Notes under the pieces: generated by a model
Seen by the model: the letters and a program-made list of their open reading frames with translations, nothing else
Databases searched by the model: none
Told to the model about the DNA's origin: nothing
Program-made: the position numbers and the translations under genes
DNA from: Astrobacterium formosum
GTDB lineage: Bacteria; Pseudomonadota; Alphaproteobacteria; Rhizobiales; Xanthobacteraceae
Length of the DNA stretch: 64,000 nucleotides
Assembly: GCA_030848545.1 (NCBI GenBank)
Contig: JAVDCA010000016.1
Location: forward strand, 62,001-126,000
Reading direction: 5' to 3'
Shown here: positions 8,041 to 15,645 of the stretch, one piece after another
How positions within the stretch are numbered: position 1 is the first letter of the stretch
How the letters are laid out: every line of letters starts with the position of its first letter

Positions 8041-8706
8041 TATCATGTACCGGCATTTGTATATTCTTGATGTCGGCAATCTGCGGACTGCCCCTGCGAG
8101 GGTCAATACAAGATGACGCCTGAGCCTGCGCACGAAATTTGTATCATTCGAAAGTGGGCAGGACGGCGACGATCAGACGCGAGATCGCAGCGGGTGCGTT
8201 GATCGATCCGACTTTGATCGCCGGCTTGCCATCCGTTCGCATCGCGATCGATGCCGCGGCACAAACGCCAAGGGCGAGCCGGAACGGGACATCGCCGATC
8301 GGGCTTGGATGCCGTCGCGTCTTCCGCATCGATGTCGAGATTGCTTCCGGTCATCCGGACAATCGATCCCGTGCAATCGAAGAAGTGGCGGAGAGGCACT
8401 GCAACCCCAGGACGGCGAGATGACGACGAGATGCGGCCGGTCGCACCGGCATGTCGGCGCGCACGCCCGCGGTGGCCGCGAATCCGGCTCCGGCTTCCTT
8501 CGCCTCCGCCCATGGTACCTACGCCGTGCAACGTCTCCTTCGGCGAGCAGCCGCCGATCCCCGCAATCCCCCCGATGCCGAGCGATCAGAACATGTACTA
8601 ACCTGACATGTTGTCGGGTAATCGGGGACGGAGAAGACCGATCGGCCTCGCGCGGATACGGGGCGTATCACGGTGTCGCCTGAGCTCCGGACAAAGGGAA
8701 CAGTAG
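8041..8706. promoter_or_regulatory. divergent control region between flavoenzyme operon and LysR gene
   Basis: This 666-bp region separates two divergently transcribed genes and is AT-richer near both ends. Near the operon start an ATTTGTAT element occurs at 8055-8062 and 8137-8144, with an inverted ATACAA at 8106-8111. Near the regulator two copies of the palindrome ACATGT sit at 8591-8596 and 8606-8611, 15 bp apart centre to centre. Both sets are plausible LysR-type sites. In the middle, the plus-strand frame around 8139-8330 reads RREIAAGALIDPTLI, which resembles the end of a LysR effector domain and may be a decayed gene fragment (low confidence). Confidence 0.45.
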
Positions 8707-9645
8707 ATGGCCAGAATTAGTCTGACGCTCCTCCAGACATTCTATCAGGTCGCCCGTCACGGCTCGTTTTCCGGGGCGGCCCGCGAACTCGATCTCAGCT
8801 ACCAGTCGGCGGCCAACCACGTGCGACGCCTGGAGCAGATCCTGGCCGACAAGCTCATCGACTCCGAACAGGGAGCCAAGCGGGTCGCGCTCACACCGCG
8901 CGGGCGGGCGCTGTACAGCCTGCTTCGGCCTGAGCTCGACATCATGCTGGCGCGGCTCGGCAAACTCGTCGAAAACCAGCGCTCGTCGATCCGGGCCGGC
9001 ATGCCGCAGGCCATATTCTACTATCTCTTCCCCAGAATACTGACGCATTTCCGCGAGACTTTTCCGGAAATGGAATTCGCCGTGGCCGAGCGCGATACGG
9101 TGCTCGCCGAACTCGTCAAGGACGGCAGCCTCGACGTGTGCATCTCCGAACACTATTTCGGCGAGCCGGCGGTGTCGCAGCGCTCGATGGGCAGCTACCG
9201 CCTGAGCCTCGTCTTTCCACGCTCATGGGGCGATCCGCCGGAGCAAAACGACATTCCGGCCTGGGCGCAGGGGCGTCCGTTCATCACCTACGAGCCCGGG
9301 CAGACGCTGCGCAACCTCGCAGTCAACTTCCTCAGCCGCGACGGCGCTACGGTTTCGCCGGTCATCTCCACGTCCGGCAGTTCGAGCGTCAAGCGGTGCG
9401 TGGAGGAAGGTCTCGGCTTCTCGATCATTCCCTGCTGGTGCGTCGAGCCCCAGGACTTGACGATCGCCAGCACCAAACTCACCGAACTTCCGGAGGTTCA
9501 GGTCTATTTCGGATGTGCCGCCTTCCTGCAGCAGCATCCGACGGTGCGGAAACTGTTCGAGGACTGCTGCCGCGAACTGGTCGGTCCGGTTCTTGACCCT
9601 CCCAGCCACGGCAAACCGACGTCTTCCCTCATGGGCGCCGCCTGA
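8707..9645 (+). CDS. LysR-family transcriptional regulator
   Basis: A 312-residue LTTR. The N-terminal winged HTH (residues 4-62) reads LTLLQTFYQVARHGSFSGAA followed by the recognition helix region. The effector domain runs from about residue 90 and contains a late GLGFSIIP loop that typically lines the inducer pocket. It is transcribed away from the flavoenzyme/lysC operon and is its likely regulator. The ORF start fits family length and an AGTAG-like weak ribosome site. The downstream TRAP genes converge on it, so they are probably not its divergent target. The inducer is unknown. Confidence 0.9.
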   Translation: MARISLTLLQTFYQVARHGSFSGAARELDLSYQSAANHVRRLEQILADKLIDSEQGAKRVALTPRGRALYSLLRPELDIMLARLGKLVENQRSSIRAGMPQAIFYYLFPRILTHFRETFPEMEFAVAERDTVLAELVKDGSLDVCISEHYFGEPAVSQRSMGSYRLSLVFPRSWGDPPEQNDIPAWAQGRPFITYEPGQTLRNLAVNFLSRDGATVSPVISTSGSSSVKRCVEEGLGFSIIPCWCVEPQDLTIASTKLTELPEVQVYFGCAAFLQQHPTVRKLFEDCCRELVGPVLDPPSHGKPTSSLMGAA

Positions 9646-9679
9646 CGCGAAATCGCGTGAGCAGGCGAGTATCGTCCGA

Positions 9680-9696
9680 CCGGCCAAGTTGGCCGG
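9680..9696. terminator. GC-rich hairpin between convergent lysR and dctM
   Basis: CCGGCC-AAGTT-GGCCGG forms a 6-bp stem with a 5-nt loop. It lies 34 bp after the LysR stop and 57 bp after the dctM stop on the other strand, so it could end transcription from both sides. There is no run of T, so intrinsic termination may be weak. Confidence 0.5.
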
Positions 9697-9753
9697 CCGT
9701 CCGATTTCCTGCTCACCCCGCCTTCCCGGATGCTTCCGGCGAAGACAACTTCG

Positions 9754-11013
9754 TCAATACCAGATCAGCCATGGCACGTAGCTGAACAACAGCGTGGTGC
9801 CGAGGCCGACGGCGAAGAACGGCCACAGCTCCGAGAGCGTTTCCGGCAGCGTCACGTGCGCGACCGCCGATGAAATCCACAGCGTAGTGCCGACCGGCGG
9901 CGTGTAGAGCCCGACCGCGAGGTTGAGCGTCATGACGATGCCGAGCTGGATCGGGTCAAACCCCAAGGTCACCCACAGCGGCACGAAGATGGGGCCGAGC
10001 AAGAGGATCGCCGCCGGCATGTCGATAAACATGCCGGCCACCAGCATCACCATGTTCATGGCCAGCACGATGAGATACTTGTTGCCGAGGGTCTCGAGCG
10101 CCCAGGCGGCGAAACGCTGCGGCATCTGATCGTAGGTCAGGATCCAGCCGAACACCGCCGACGCCATGATGATCAGCATGACGACGCCGGTGGCGATGCC
10201 GGCCCCCACCATCGCGTTCCAGAACCGCTTGAAGGTCATGTCGCGGTAGATCAAGATGCCGGCCAGGATGGCATAGACGCAGGCCATGACGCTGACTTCG
10301 GTCGGCGTCGCAATTCCGAAGCGCAGGAAGCCCAGGATCATCACCGGCATAATCAGGGCCGGCATGGCGTAGACCAACAGGCCGCGAAATTTCGGCCAAT
10401 CGAACGGCGGCCGGTGGAACGGCAGGTTGAGCTGCTTGGCGCGCATGTTGATGACGGCGATGAAACCAGCCGCCAGCACCAGGCCGGGGAGGACGCCGGC
10501 GATGAACAGTTCGCCGACCGAGGCGTTCGCCACCAGTCCGAACAAAATCATCGGGATCGACGGCGGGATCAGGACCGCGATGGTCGAGGCGCACGAATTC
10601 ACGGCCGAGCAGAAGTTCGGCGGATATCCCGATCTGATCTGCCAGGGAATCAACACACTGCCGAGCGCGGTTGCGTCCGACACCGCCGAACCGGAGACAC
10701 CGCCGAAGATGACCGAGCCGATCACCGTCGTCTTGGCGAGACCGCCGCGCCGGCGCTGCACCAGCTCGGTCGCGAATTCGATCAGCCGGTCGCCGAGCTT
10801 GCCGGACATCATCAGAGAGCCCGCCAGGATGAAGAACGGCAGCGCCAGCATGGGGAAGCTCTGGGTCTGCTGGAACATTTGGGTGACCAGCAGATTGAGG
10901 CTGACATTACCGTCGAGATAGACGGCGGCGCCGGTCGCCATCACCAGTGCATGCGCGACCGGAACGGCGAGCGTCAGGAGACCGAAGAAGAAATAGAGGA
11001 CGAGAGCGCTCAT
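9754..11013 (-). CDS. dctM: TRAP transporter large permease DctM
   Basis: A 419-residue inner-membrane protein with about 12 hydrophobic segments, the transport channel of a sodium-driven tripartite transporter. Family hallmarks seen are the FFILAGSLMM segment near residue 60, the GGVSGSAVSDATALG motif that starts the first half-helix hairpin, and the mirrored IATPTEVSV and GLYTPPVGT stretches in the second repeat. Its ATG overlaps the dctQ stop. TRAP systems of this type move carboxylates, sugar acids or amino-acid derivatives. The linked transketolases suggest a polyhydroxylated substrate. Confidence 0.93.
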   Translation of the reverse strand: MSALVLYFFFGLLTLAVPVAHALVMATGAAVYLDGNVSLNLLVTQMFQQTQSFPMLALPFFILAGSLMMSGKLGDRLIEFATELVQRRRGGLAKTTVIGSVIFGGVSGSAVSDATALGSVLIPWQIRSGYPPNFCSAVNSCASTIAVLIPPSIPMILFGLVANASVGELFIAGVLPGLVLAAGFIAVINMRAKQLNLPFHRPPFDWPKFRGLLVYAMPALIMPVMILGFLRFGIATPTEVSVMACVYAILAGILIYRDMTFKRFWNAMVGAGIATGVVMLIIMASAVFGWILTYDQMPQRFAAWALETLGNKYLIVLAMNMVMLVAGMFIDMPAAILLLGPIFVPLWVTLGFDPIQLGIVMTLNLAVGLYTPPVGTTLWISSAVAHVTLPETLSELWPFFAVGLGTTLLFSYVPWLIWY

Positions 11014-11573
11014 TGGGTGTGCTCCTGACCAAAGCCGCCGGACACCGGCTCCTCGCCGGTGATGAGGAAGCGGATGAGCCTGGTCAGCGCCGAGAAGGCC
11101 ACCAGTGCGGCTCCGAGCGCGAAGGCGTAATAGCCGTAGCTGCCCGGGATCTTCAGCACCGGGCTGCGTTCGAGCGCCGTGATCTCGGCGACCCCGAGCG
11201 CATAACTGGTCAACAGCACGTAGGTGGCGAGAATCAGGAGCTGGATGAGCACCACCAGCACTTTGCGCACGCCTTCCGGAAACATCCTGACCAGAAGGTC
11301 GACGGCGATGTGGGAGTTCATCACCGCCGCCAGCGCGACACCCGCCGTGATCATCCAGGGAAACAGCTGTTCGGGAACTTCACCGACCCAGATCAGCGAA
11401 AAATTGAAGAAGTAGCGTGACATGACGCTGGCGGCGAGCAGCACCAGCAGTGCCGTGCCGGTCACCACGATGGTGAGCTTGCACACGAACATGATCGCCG
11501 CGTCGATGTGGTCCATCGCCCGCAGCACAGGCGACATCGTCACCTTGCCGGAAGTGTCTGTGACGGTCTCCAT
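11010..11573 (-). CDS. dctQ: TRAP transporter small permease DctQ
   Basis: A 187-residue protein with four membrane segments. The central SRYFFNFSLIWVGEVPEQL stretch is the typical DctQ loop that contacts the large permease. The ATG at 11573 is preceded by GGGGAGG at good spacing; the longer open frame to 11741 has no supporting signal. It overlaps dctM by 4 bp (ATGA) and follows dctP after a gap with a strong hairpin. Confidence 0.92.
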   Translation of the reverse strand: METVTDTSGKVTMSPVLRAMDHIDAAIMFVCKLTIVVTGTALLVLLAASVMSRYFFNFSLIWVGEVPEQLFPWMITAGVALAAVMNSHIAVDLLVRMFPEGVRKVLVVLIQLLILATYVLLTSYALGVAEITALERSPVLKIPGSYGYYAFALGAALVAFSALTRLIRFLITGEEPVSGGFGQEHTQ

Positions 11574-11660
11574 GCCACCTCCCCATTGTTGCACGACGGG
11601 ATTGCGGGCGTTGCCCAACCGGCGTCCCGCGATTCTCGACGCCCCTGATCCGAAGCGGAT

Positions 11661-11684
11661 GGCGCGGGCCGAAAGGCCCGCGCC
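11661..11684 (-). terminator. intercistronic stem-loop between dctP and dctQ
   Basis: A perfect 10-bp GC stem (11661-11670 pairing with 11675-11684) closed by a GAAA tetraloop. It lies in the 124-bp gap after the dctP stop. A GNRA-capped stem without a T run is more likely a 3'-end stabiliser or attenuator than a full terminator. It would let the binding protein be made in excess over the membrane subunits. Confidence 0.7.
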
Positions 11685-11697
11685 GAGCACATGAGCG

Positions 11698-12696
11698 TCA
11701 GGCCGCCGCCGCGGCTTTGCGCAGGGCCGGAACGAAATCACCGAATTGGGCTTCCCACTTCTTGTAGACCGCCGCCGTCGCTTCCTGGAACGGCTTCTGG
11801 TCCACTTCGGTGACCGTCACCTTCGGGTTGGCCTTAAAGTCGACCAGGAGCTTGCCTTCGGCTTCGCCGAGCAGTTTGCGCTGGAGGACACCGCTCTCGA
11901 CGGCGGCGTCCTTGACGATCTTCTTCTCGTCGGCGTTGAGCCGACCCCAGCTCATCTTCGACATCAGGAACGGGGTCGATTCCCACTTGTGGCCCGTCAT
12001 GGCGATGTACGGATTCACTTCGTGCAATTTGTTGGCGAAGATGTTGGCGAGCGGATTTTCCTGGCCATCGACGACGCCCTGCTGGAGCGCGACGTAGAGT
12101 TCGGAGAACTTGATCTGCTCGGTCGACGCACCGAGCGCCTGGAAGATGTCGATCGTCATCGGATCGGCCGGAGTGCGGATCTTGAGGCCCTTGACGTCGG
12201 CCGGCGTCTTGATGGGGCGCTTGGAATTGGTGGTGTGACGAATGCCGTTGTCCCACCAGGCGATGAGGATGAGGCCGCCGGCTTCGAAATCCTTGGCGAT
12301 CGTCTCGCCGATGGCGCCGTCCACGACCTTGTGGGCGTTCGGCATCGACTTGAACAGGAACGGCAAGCCAAGGGCGGCGATTTTCGGCGCCACGGCGGCG
12401 GCGGTGCCCTGCGTATTGGGGCTCAGGTCGAGCGTGCCGGTACGCATCGCCGTGATCATGGCGGCGTCGCCCCCGAGCTGTTCGGAGCCGAACACCTTGA
12501 TGTCGACCTTGCCTTTGGTGCGCTCCTTCACCAGCTCGGCGAACTTTTCGGAGGCGATCCAGCGCGGATTGCCCGGCGACGCGCCGTGGCCGAGCTGGAA
12601 GCGAATCTGCTGAGCACGCAGGACGGTTGGTGCGAACACACCCGCGGCCGCCGTTGCGGCGGCTGTCGTGATCATGAAGCTGCGACGATTCATCAT
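11698..12696 (-). CDS. dctP: TRAP transporter solute-binding protein DctP
   Basis: A 332-residue periplasmic binding protein. The N-terminus MMNRRSFMITTAAATAA with its ...LRAQ end is a signal peptide and looks Tat-like (RRSF). The mature part has the DctP landmarks GHGASPGNPRW, the conserved arginine region KIRTP near residue 170, and QGVVDGQENP near 210. The arginine of the IRTP strand normally salt-bridges a substrate carboxylate, so an organic acid ligand is likely. It is the first of the three TRAP genes in transcription order. GAGG lies 8 nt before the first of two adjacent ATGs. Confidence 0.93.
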   Translation of the reverse strand: MMNRRSFMITTAAATAAAGVFAPTVLRAQQIRFQLGHGASPGNPRWIASEKFAELVKERTKGKVDIKVFGSEQLGGDAAMITAMRTGTLDLSPNTQGTAAAVAPKIAALGLPFLFKSMPNAHKVVDGAIGETIAKDFEAGGLILIAWWDNGIRHTTNSKRPIKTPADVKGLKIRTPADPMTIDIFQALGASTEQIKFSELYVALQQGVVDGQENPLANIFANKLHEVNPYIAMTGHKWESTPFLMSKMSWGRLNADEKKIVKDAAVESGVLQRKLLGEAEGKLLVDFKANPKVTVTEVDQKPFQEATAAVYKKWEAQFGDFVPALRKAAAAA

Positions 12697-12879
12697 TGGC
12701 TGTTCCTCGCTAGTCTGTCTCTAACAGGGGGGTGAAGCCTCAAATGGGGGTCGCACCGGCGGGAACCGTGGGCGGGTCCCGGCCGGCATGACCAACGGTA
12801 GCAACGATCGCTTTCGTCTGCACGTCAGGAGAATACCGCGTCGCCGGCAGCCCACATGCGCGGCGGCGGACGCACGCAA

Positions 12880-13632
12880 TCAGTTGATGTGGCTTCCTCC
12901 GTTGATTTCGATTTCAGATCCGGTGACATAGGATGCGAGGTCCGAGGCGAGAAACAGGGCGCAGCCTGCGACCTCATGGGCATCGCCGATGCGGCCCATC
13001 GGAACGGTTGCGATGATCTTCTCGCGCATTTCGGGCGTGACGGCGCCACCGGTGATGTCGGTGGCGATCATGGAGGGAAGAATGGCGTTGGCACGGATAT
13101 TGAACGGCCCCATCTCGCGCGCCGTCGCCTTGGTGAAGCCCAGAACGGCGGCCTTGGCGGCGCAATAGTGCGAGCCGCCGAAGACACCGCCGCCGTTCTT
13201 GGCCGAGACGGACGACATGTTGACGATGGAGCCGCCACCCTGCTTCTTCATCTGCGGCACCGCCGCCTGGGTCATGTACAGCGTGCCACGCATGCTGACG
13301 TCCATGACGCGCTCGTAGGTCGAGGGGTCGACGTCGAGGAGACGCAGCGGCGAAGTCACGCCGGCATTGTTGACCAGGACGTCGAGCCGGCCGAACGCCG
13401 CCAGCGCTTCCGCGACCGCGCGTTCACAATCGGCCTTGATGACGACGTTGCCCTGGATTGCGAGATGTCCCGCACCCGGCAGGCCGACGACGGCGTCCTG
13501 CGTCACCTTCAAGTCGAGATCCATGATGGCGACACGGCAGCCGTGCTCGGCGAACAGTTTGGCGGTCGCGAGACCGAGCCCCCGCTTCGAAGCCCCGCCG
13601 GTGATCAGGGCGGTGCGATCCTTCAACAGCAT
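12880..13632 (-). CDS. short-chain dehydrogenase/reductase
   Basis: A classical 250-residue SDR. It has the cofactor motif TGGASKRGLG at residue 11, an acidic residue at the end of strand 2 (MDLDL, suggesting NAD(H)), NNAG, the catalytic serine in NMSSVSA, and the YxxxK pair in HYCAAKAA. The start at 13632 has GGAGG 5 nt upstream. It probably oxidises or reduces an alcohol or ketone of the sugar-like substrate carried by the adjacent TRAP system. It lies 183 bp before dctP and 72 bp after the split transketolase. The product cannot be named from sequence. Confidence 0.9.
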   Translation of the reverse strand: MLLKDRTALITGGASKRGLGLATAKLFAEHGCRVAIMDLDLKVTQDAVVGLPGAGHLAIQGNVVIKADCERAVAEALAAFGRLDVLVNNAGVTSPLRLLDVDPSTYERVMDVSMRGTLYMTQAAVPQMKKQGGGSIVNMSSVSAKNGGGVFGGSHYCAAKAAVLGFTKATAREMGPFNIRANAILPSMIATDITGGAVTPEMREKIIATVPMGRIGDAHEVAGCALFLASDLASYVTGSEIEINGGSHIN

Positions 13633-13704
13633 GAAAACCTCCGTTCGGATAGGGCGAGCCGATGCGCGCCCCTGAATTGAAACCACGCGCGATGCGCGCG
13701 GCGG

Positions 13705-14730
13705 CTAAAGCCAGCCTTTGACGGACGCGACGATCGCGCTCGTCGAGATGCCATATCGATCGTGCAGGGTCGGCAGAGCGCCGGCATCGAGAAACTGGTC
13801 CGGCAGGGCGATCTGGCGGAAGGCCGTACGGACGCCGGAGCGCGTAAGATCGGCCGCGACCGCCTCGCCGAGACCGCCGCAGATGGTGTGGTTTTCGGCC
13901 ACGACCACCAGCCGACCCGCCCGGGCGCATTCGCGCCGGATCGTCTCGACGTCGAGCGGTTTTATGGTCGACACGTGCAGCACGGCGGCCGAGACCCGAT
14001 CGGCGGCGAGCGCCTCGGCGGCTTCGAGGACGCGCATGGTCATGAGGCCGGTCGACACGAACAGAACGTCGGCGCCGTCGCGCAAGAGCTTCGCCTTGCC
14101 GATCTCGAATTTGTAGTCGTAGCCATCGAGAACGATCGGAACGTTGCCGCGCAGGAGGCGCATGTAGACCGGCCCGTCATGGGCGGCGATCGCCGGCACC
14201 GCCTGCTCGATCTCATTAGCGTCGCACGGGTCGATCACCACGAGATTGGGCATGGCGCGGAAAATGGCGAGGTCATCGGTCGCCTGGTGGCTCGGCCCGT
14301 AGCCAGTGGTCAGGCCCGGCAGCGCACAGCAGATCTTGACGTTGAGATTCTCCTCGGCGATGGCGAGGCAGATGAAGTCGTAGGCACGGCGCGCCGCGAA
14401 CACCGCATAGGTGGTCGCGAAGGGCATGAAACCTTCGAGCGCCAGTCCGGCGGATGCGCCCATCAGCACCTGCTCGGCCATGCCCATCTGGTAGAAGCGA
14501 TCGGGATGTGCATGGGCGAAGATATGCAGGTCGGTGTACTTGGAAAGATCGGCGGTCAGGCCGACGATTTCCGGCCGCGTCTTGGCGAGCTCGACCAGGG
14601 CGTGACCGAACGGCGCCGACCTGGTCTTCTGGCCCTCGGCCGCGATCGAGGCGATCATGGCCGAGGTCTTGAGGCCCTTGCCGGCCGCCGCCGGCTTGCG
14701 GGCGTGACGGAGATGGCGAATGGCGCTCAT
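13705..14730 (-). CDS. transketolase-like C-terminal subunit (pyrimidine-binding half)
   Basis: A 341-residue protein equal to the PYR and C-terminal domains of transketolase. It includes DLSKYTDL, the catalytic glutamate in MGMAEQVLMG, the FATTYAVFAARRAYD helix, and a GYGPSHQATDD loop matching the GPTHQ loop of classic enzymes. It must pair with the next upstream subunit, which carries the diphosphate-binding half; their ATG and stop overlap by 4 bp. Split transketolases of this type are known in dedicated sugar pathways such as apulose-4-phosphate cleavage and sulfo-transketolase routes. In this loop a serine replaces the threonine, and YGPSHQ lacks the acidic residues of pentose-phosphate enzymes. 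Confidence 0.9.
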   Translation of the reverse strand: MSAIRHLRHARKPAAAGKGLKTSAMIASIAAEGQKTRSAPFGHALVELAKTRPEIVGLTADLSKYTDLHIFAHAHPDRFYQMGMAEQVLMGASAGLALEGFMPFATTYAVFAARRAYDFICLAIAEENLNVKICCALPGLTTGYGPSHQATDDLAIFRAMPNLVVIDPCDANEIEQAVPAIAAHDGPVYMRLLRGNVPIVLDGYDYKFEIGKAKLLRDGADVLFVSTGLMTMRVLEAAEALAADRVSAAVLHVSTIKPLDVETIRRECARAGRLVVVAENHTICGGLGEAVAADLTRSGVRTAFRQIALPDQFLDAGALPTLHDRYGISTSAIVASVKGWL

Positions 14731-15584
14731 GCGGGCCTCCCGGCGTCGAGTATGTCGATGGCCTGCTGCCACTCGGCCGGCGCGATGTTGATGAAATGCG
14801 ACTTGTCGCGAGCCTCGAGGAAAGGCACGCCCTTGCACATCTTCGTGTCGGCGATGACGATGCGCGGTCGCGGCTGCGGGTCGCTCCTGGCGACGTCGTA
14901 GGCCTCGACCAGCGCGTCGAGGTCGTTGCCGTCGACCCGTTGGGCGAACCAGCCGAACGCCTCGAATTTCGGCGCAATCGGCTCGATCGCCGAGATCTCC
15001 TTGGCGGGCCCGTCGGCTTGCTGGTTGTTGACGTCGACGATGGCGATCAGGTTGTCGAGTTTCTTGTGAGTGGCCTGCATGGCAGCCTCCCAGGTCGCGC
15101 CTTCGTCGAGCTCGCCGTCGGAGAACAGGATGTAGACCTTCGCACTGGACTTCTTGCGCTTGAGGCCGAGCGCCATGCCGACCGCGATGGTCAGACCCTG
15201 GCCGAGCGAGCCGCCGCTGATCTCCATGCCCGGCGTATAGGATGCCATCCCCGACATGGGCAGGCGGCTGTCGTCGCTCCCATAGGTTTCGAGTTCGTCC
15301 TCGCCGATGACGCCCGCCTCGATCAGCGCCGAATAGAGCGCGATGGCGTAGTGGCCGTTGGACATCAGGAATCGGTCACGGCCTTCCCAGTAAGGGTCTT
15401 CCGGCCTGTAGGTCAGCGCGTGGAAGTAGCTCACCGCCAGGACGTCGGCGATGCCGAGCGCCTGGCCCAGATAGCCCTGCCCCTGTACTTGTCCCATGCG
15501 GATCGCCAACCGGCGGATGTTGAAGGCGCGCCGGGCGAGGCTCATGTTTGCCAGTTTCGGCGTATCAGAACGTGGATCAGTCAT
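14727..15584 (-). CDS. transketolase-like N-terminal subunit (ThDP diphosphate-binding half)
   Basis: A 285-residue protein equal to the PP domain of transketolase. It has SNGHYAIALYSAL, the GGSLGQGLTIAVGMA loop, and the ThDP/Mg motif FSDGELDEGATWEA closing with VDVNN. The first glycine of the canonical GDG is a serine, which is common in split forms. The start at 15584 was chosen to match the family N-terminus; the open frame runs further but would overlap the upstream transketolase. It is coupled by a 4-bp overlap to the C-terminal subunit. Confidence 0.9.
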   Translation of the reverse strand: MTDPRSDTPKLANMSLARRAFNIRRLAIRMGQVQGQGYLGQALGIADVLAVSYFHALTYRPEDPYWEGRDRFLMSNGHYAIALYSALIEAGVIGEDELETYGSDDSRLPMSGMASYTPGMEISGGSLGQGLTIAVGMALGLKRKKSSAKVYILFSDGELDEGATWEAAMQATHKKLDNLIAIVDVNNQQADGPAKEISAIEPIAPKFEAFGWFAQRVDGNDLDALVEAYDVARSDPQPRPRIVIADTKMCKGVPFLEARDKSHFINIAPAEWQQAIDILDAGRPA

Positions 15585-15645
15585 CGGGTTCGTCCATGGT
15601 GTGGGCTGCCGGCGCGCGCCGTCGGCCCGGATCGATTTGCCGGCG

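Noticed and set aside
1-9645. Ectoine or ectoine-degradation cluster
   Set aside because: lysC and asd next to a TRAP system suggested it, but no ectABC, doeABCD or eut homologues are present.
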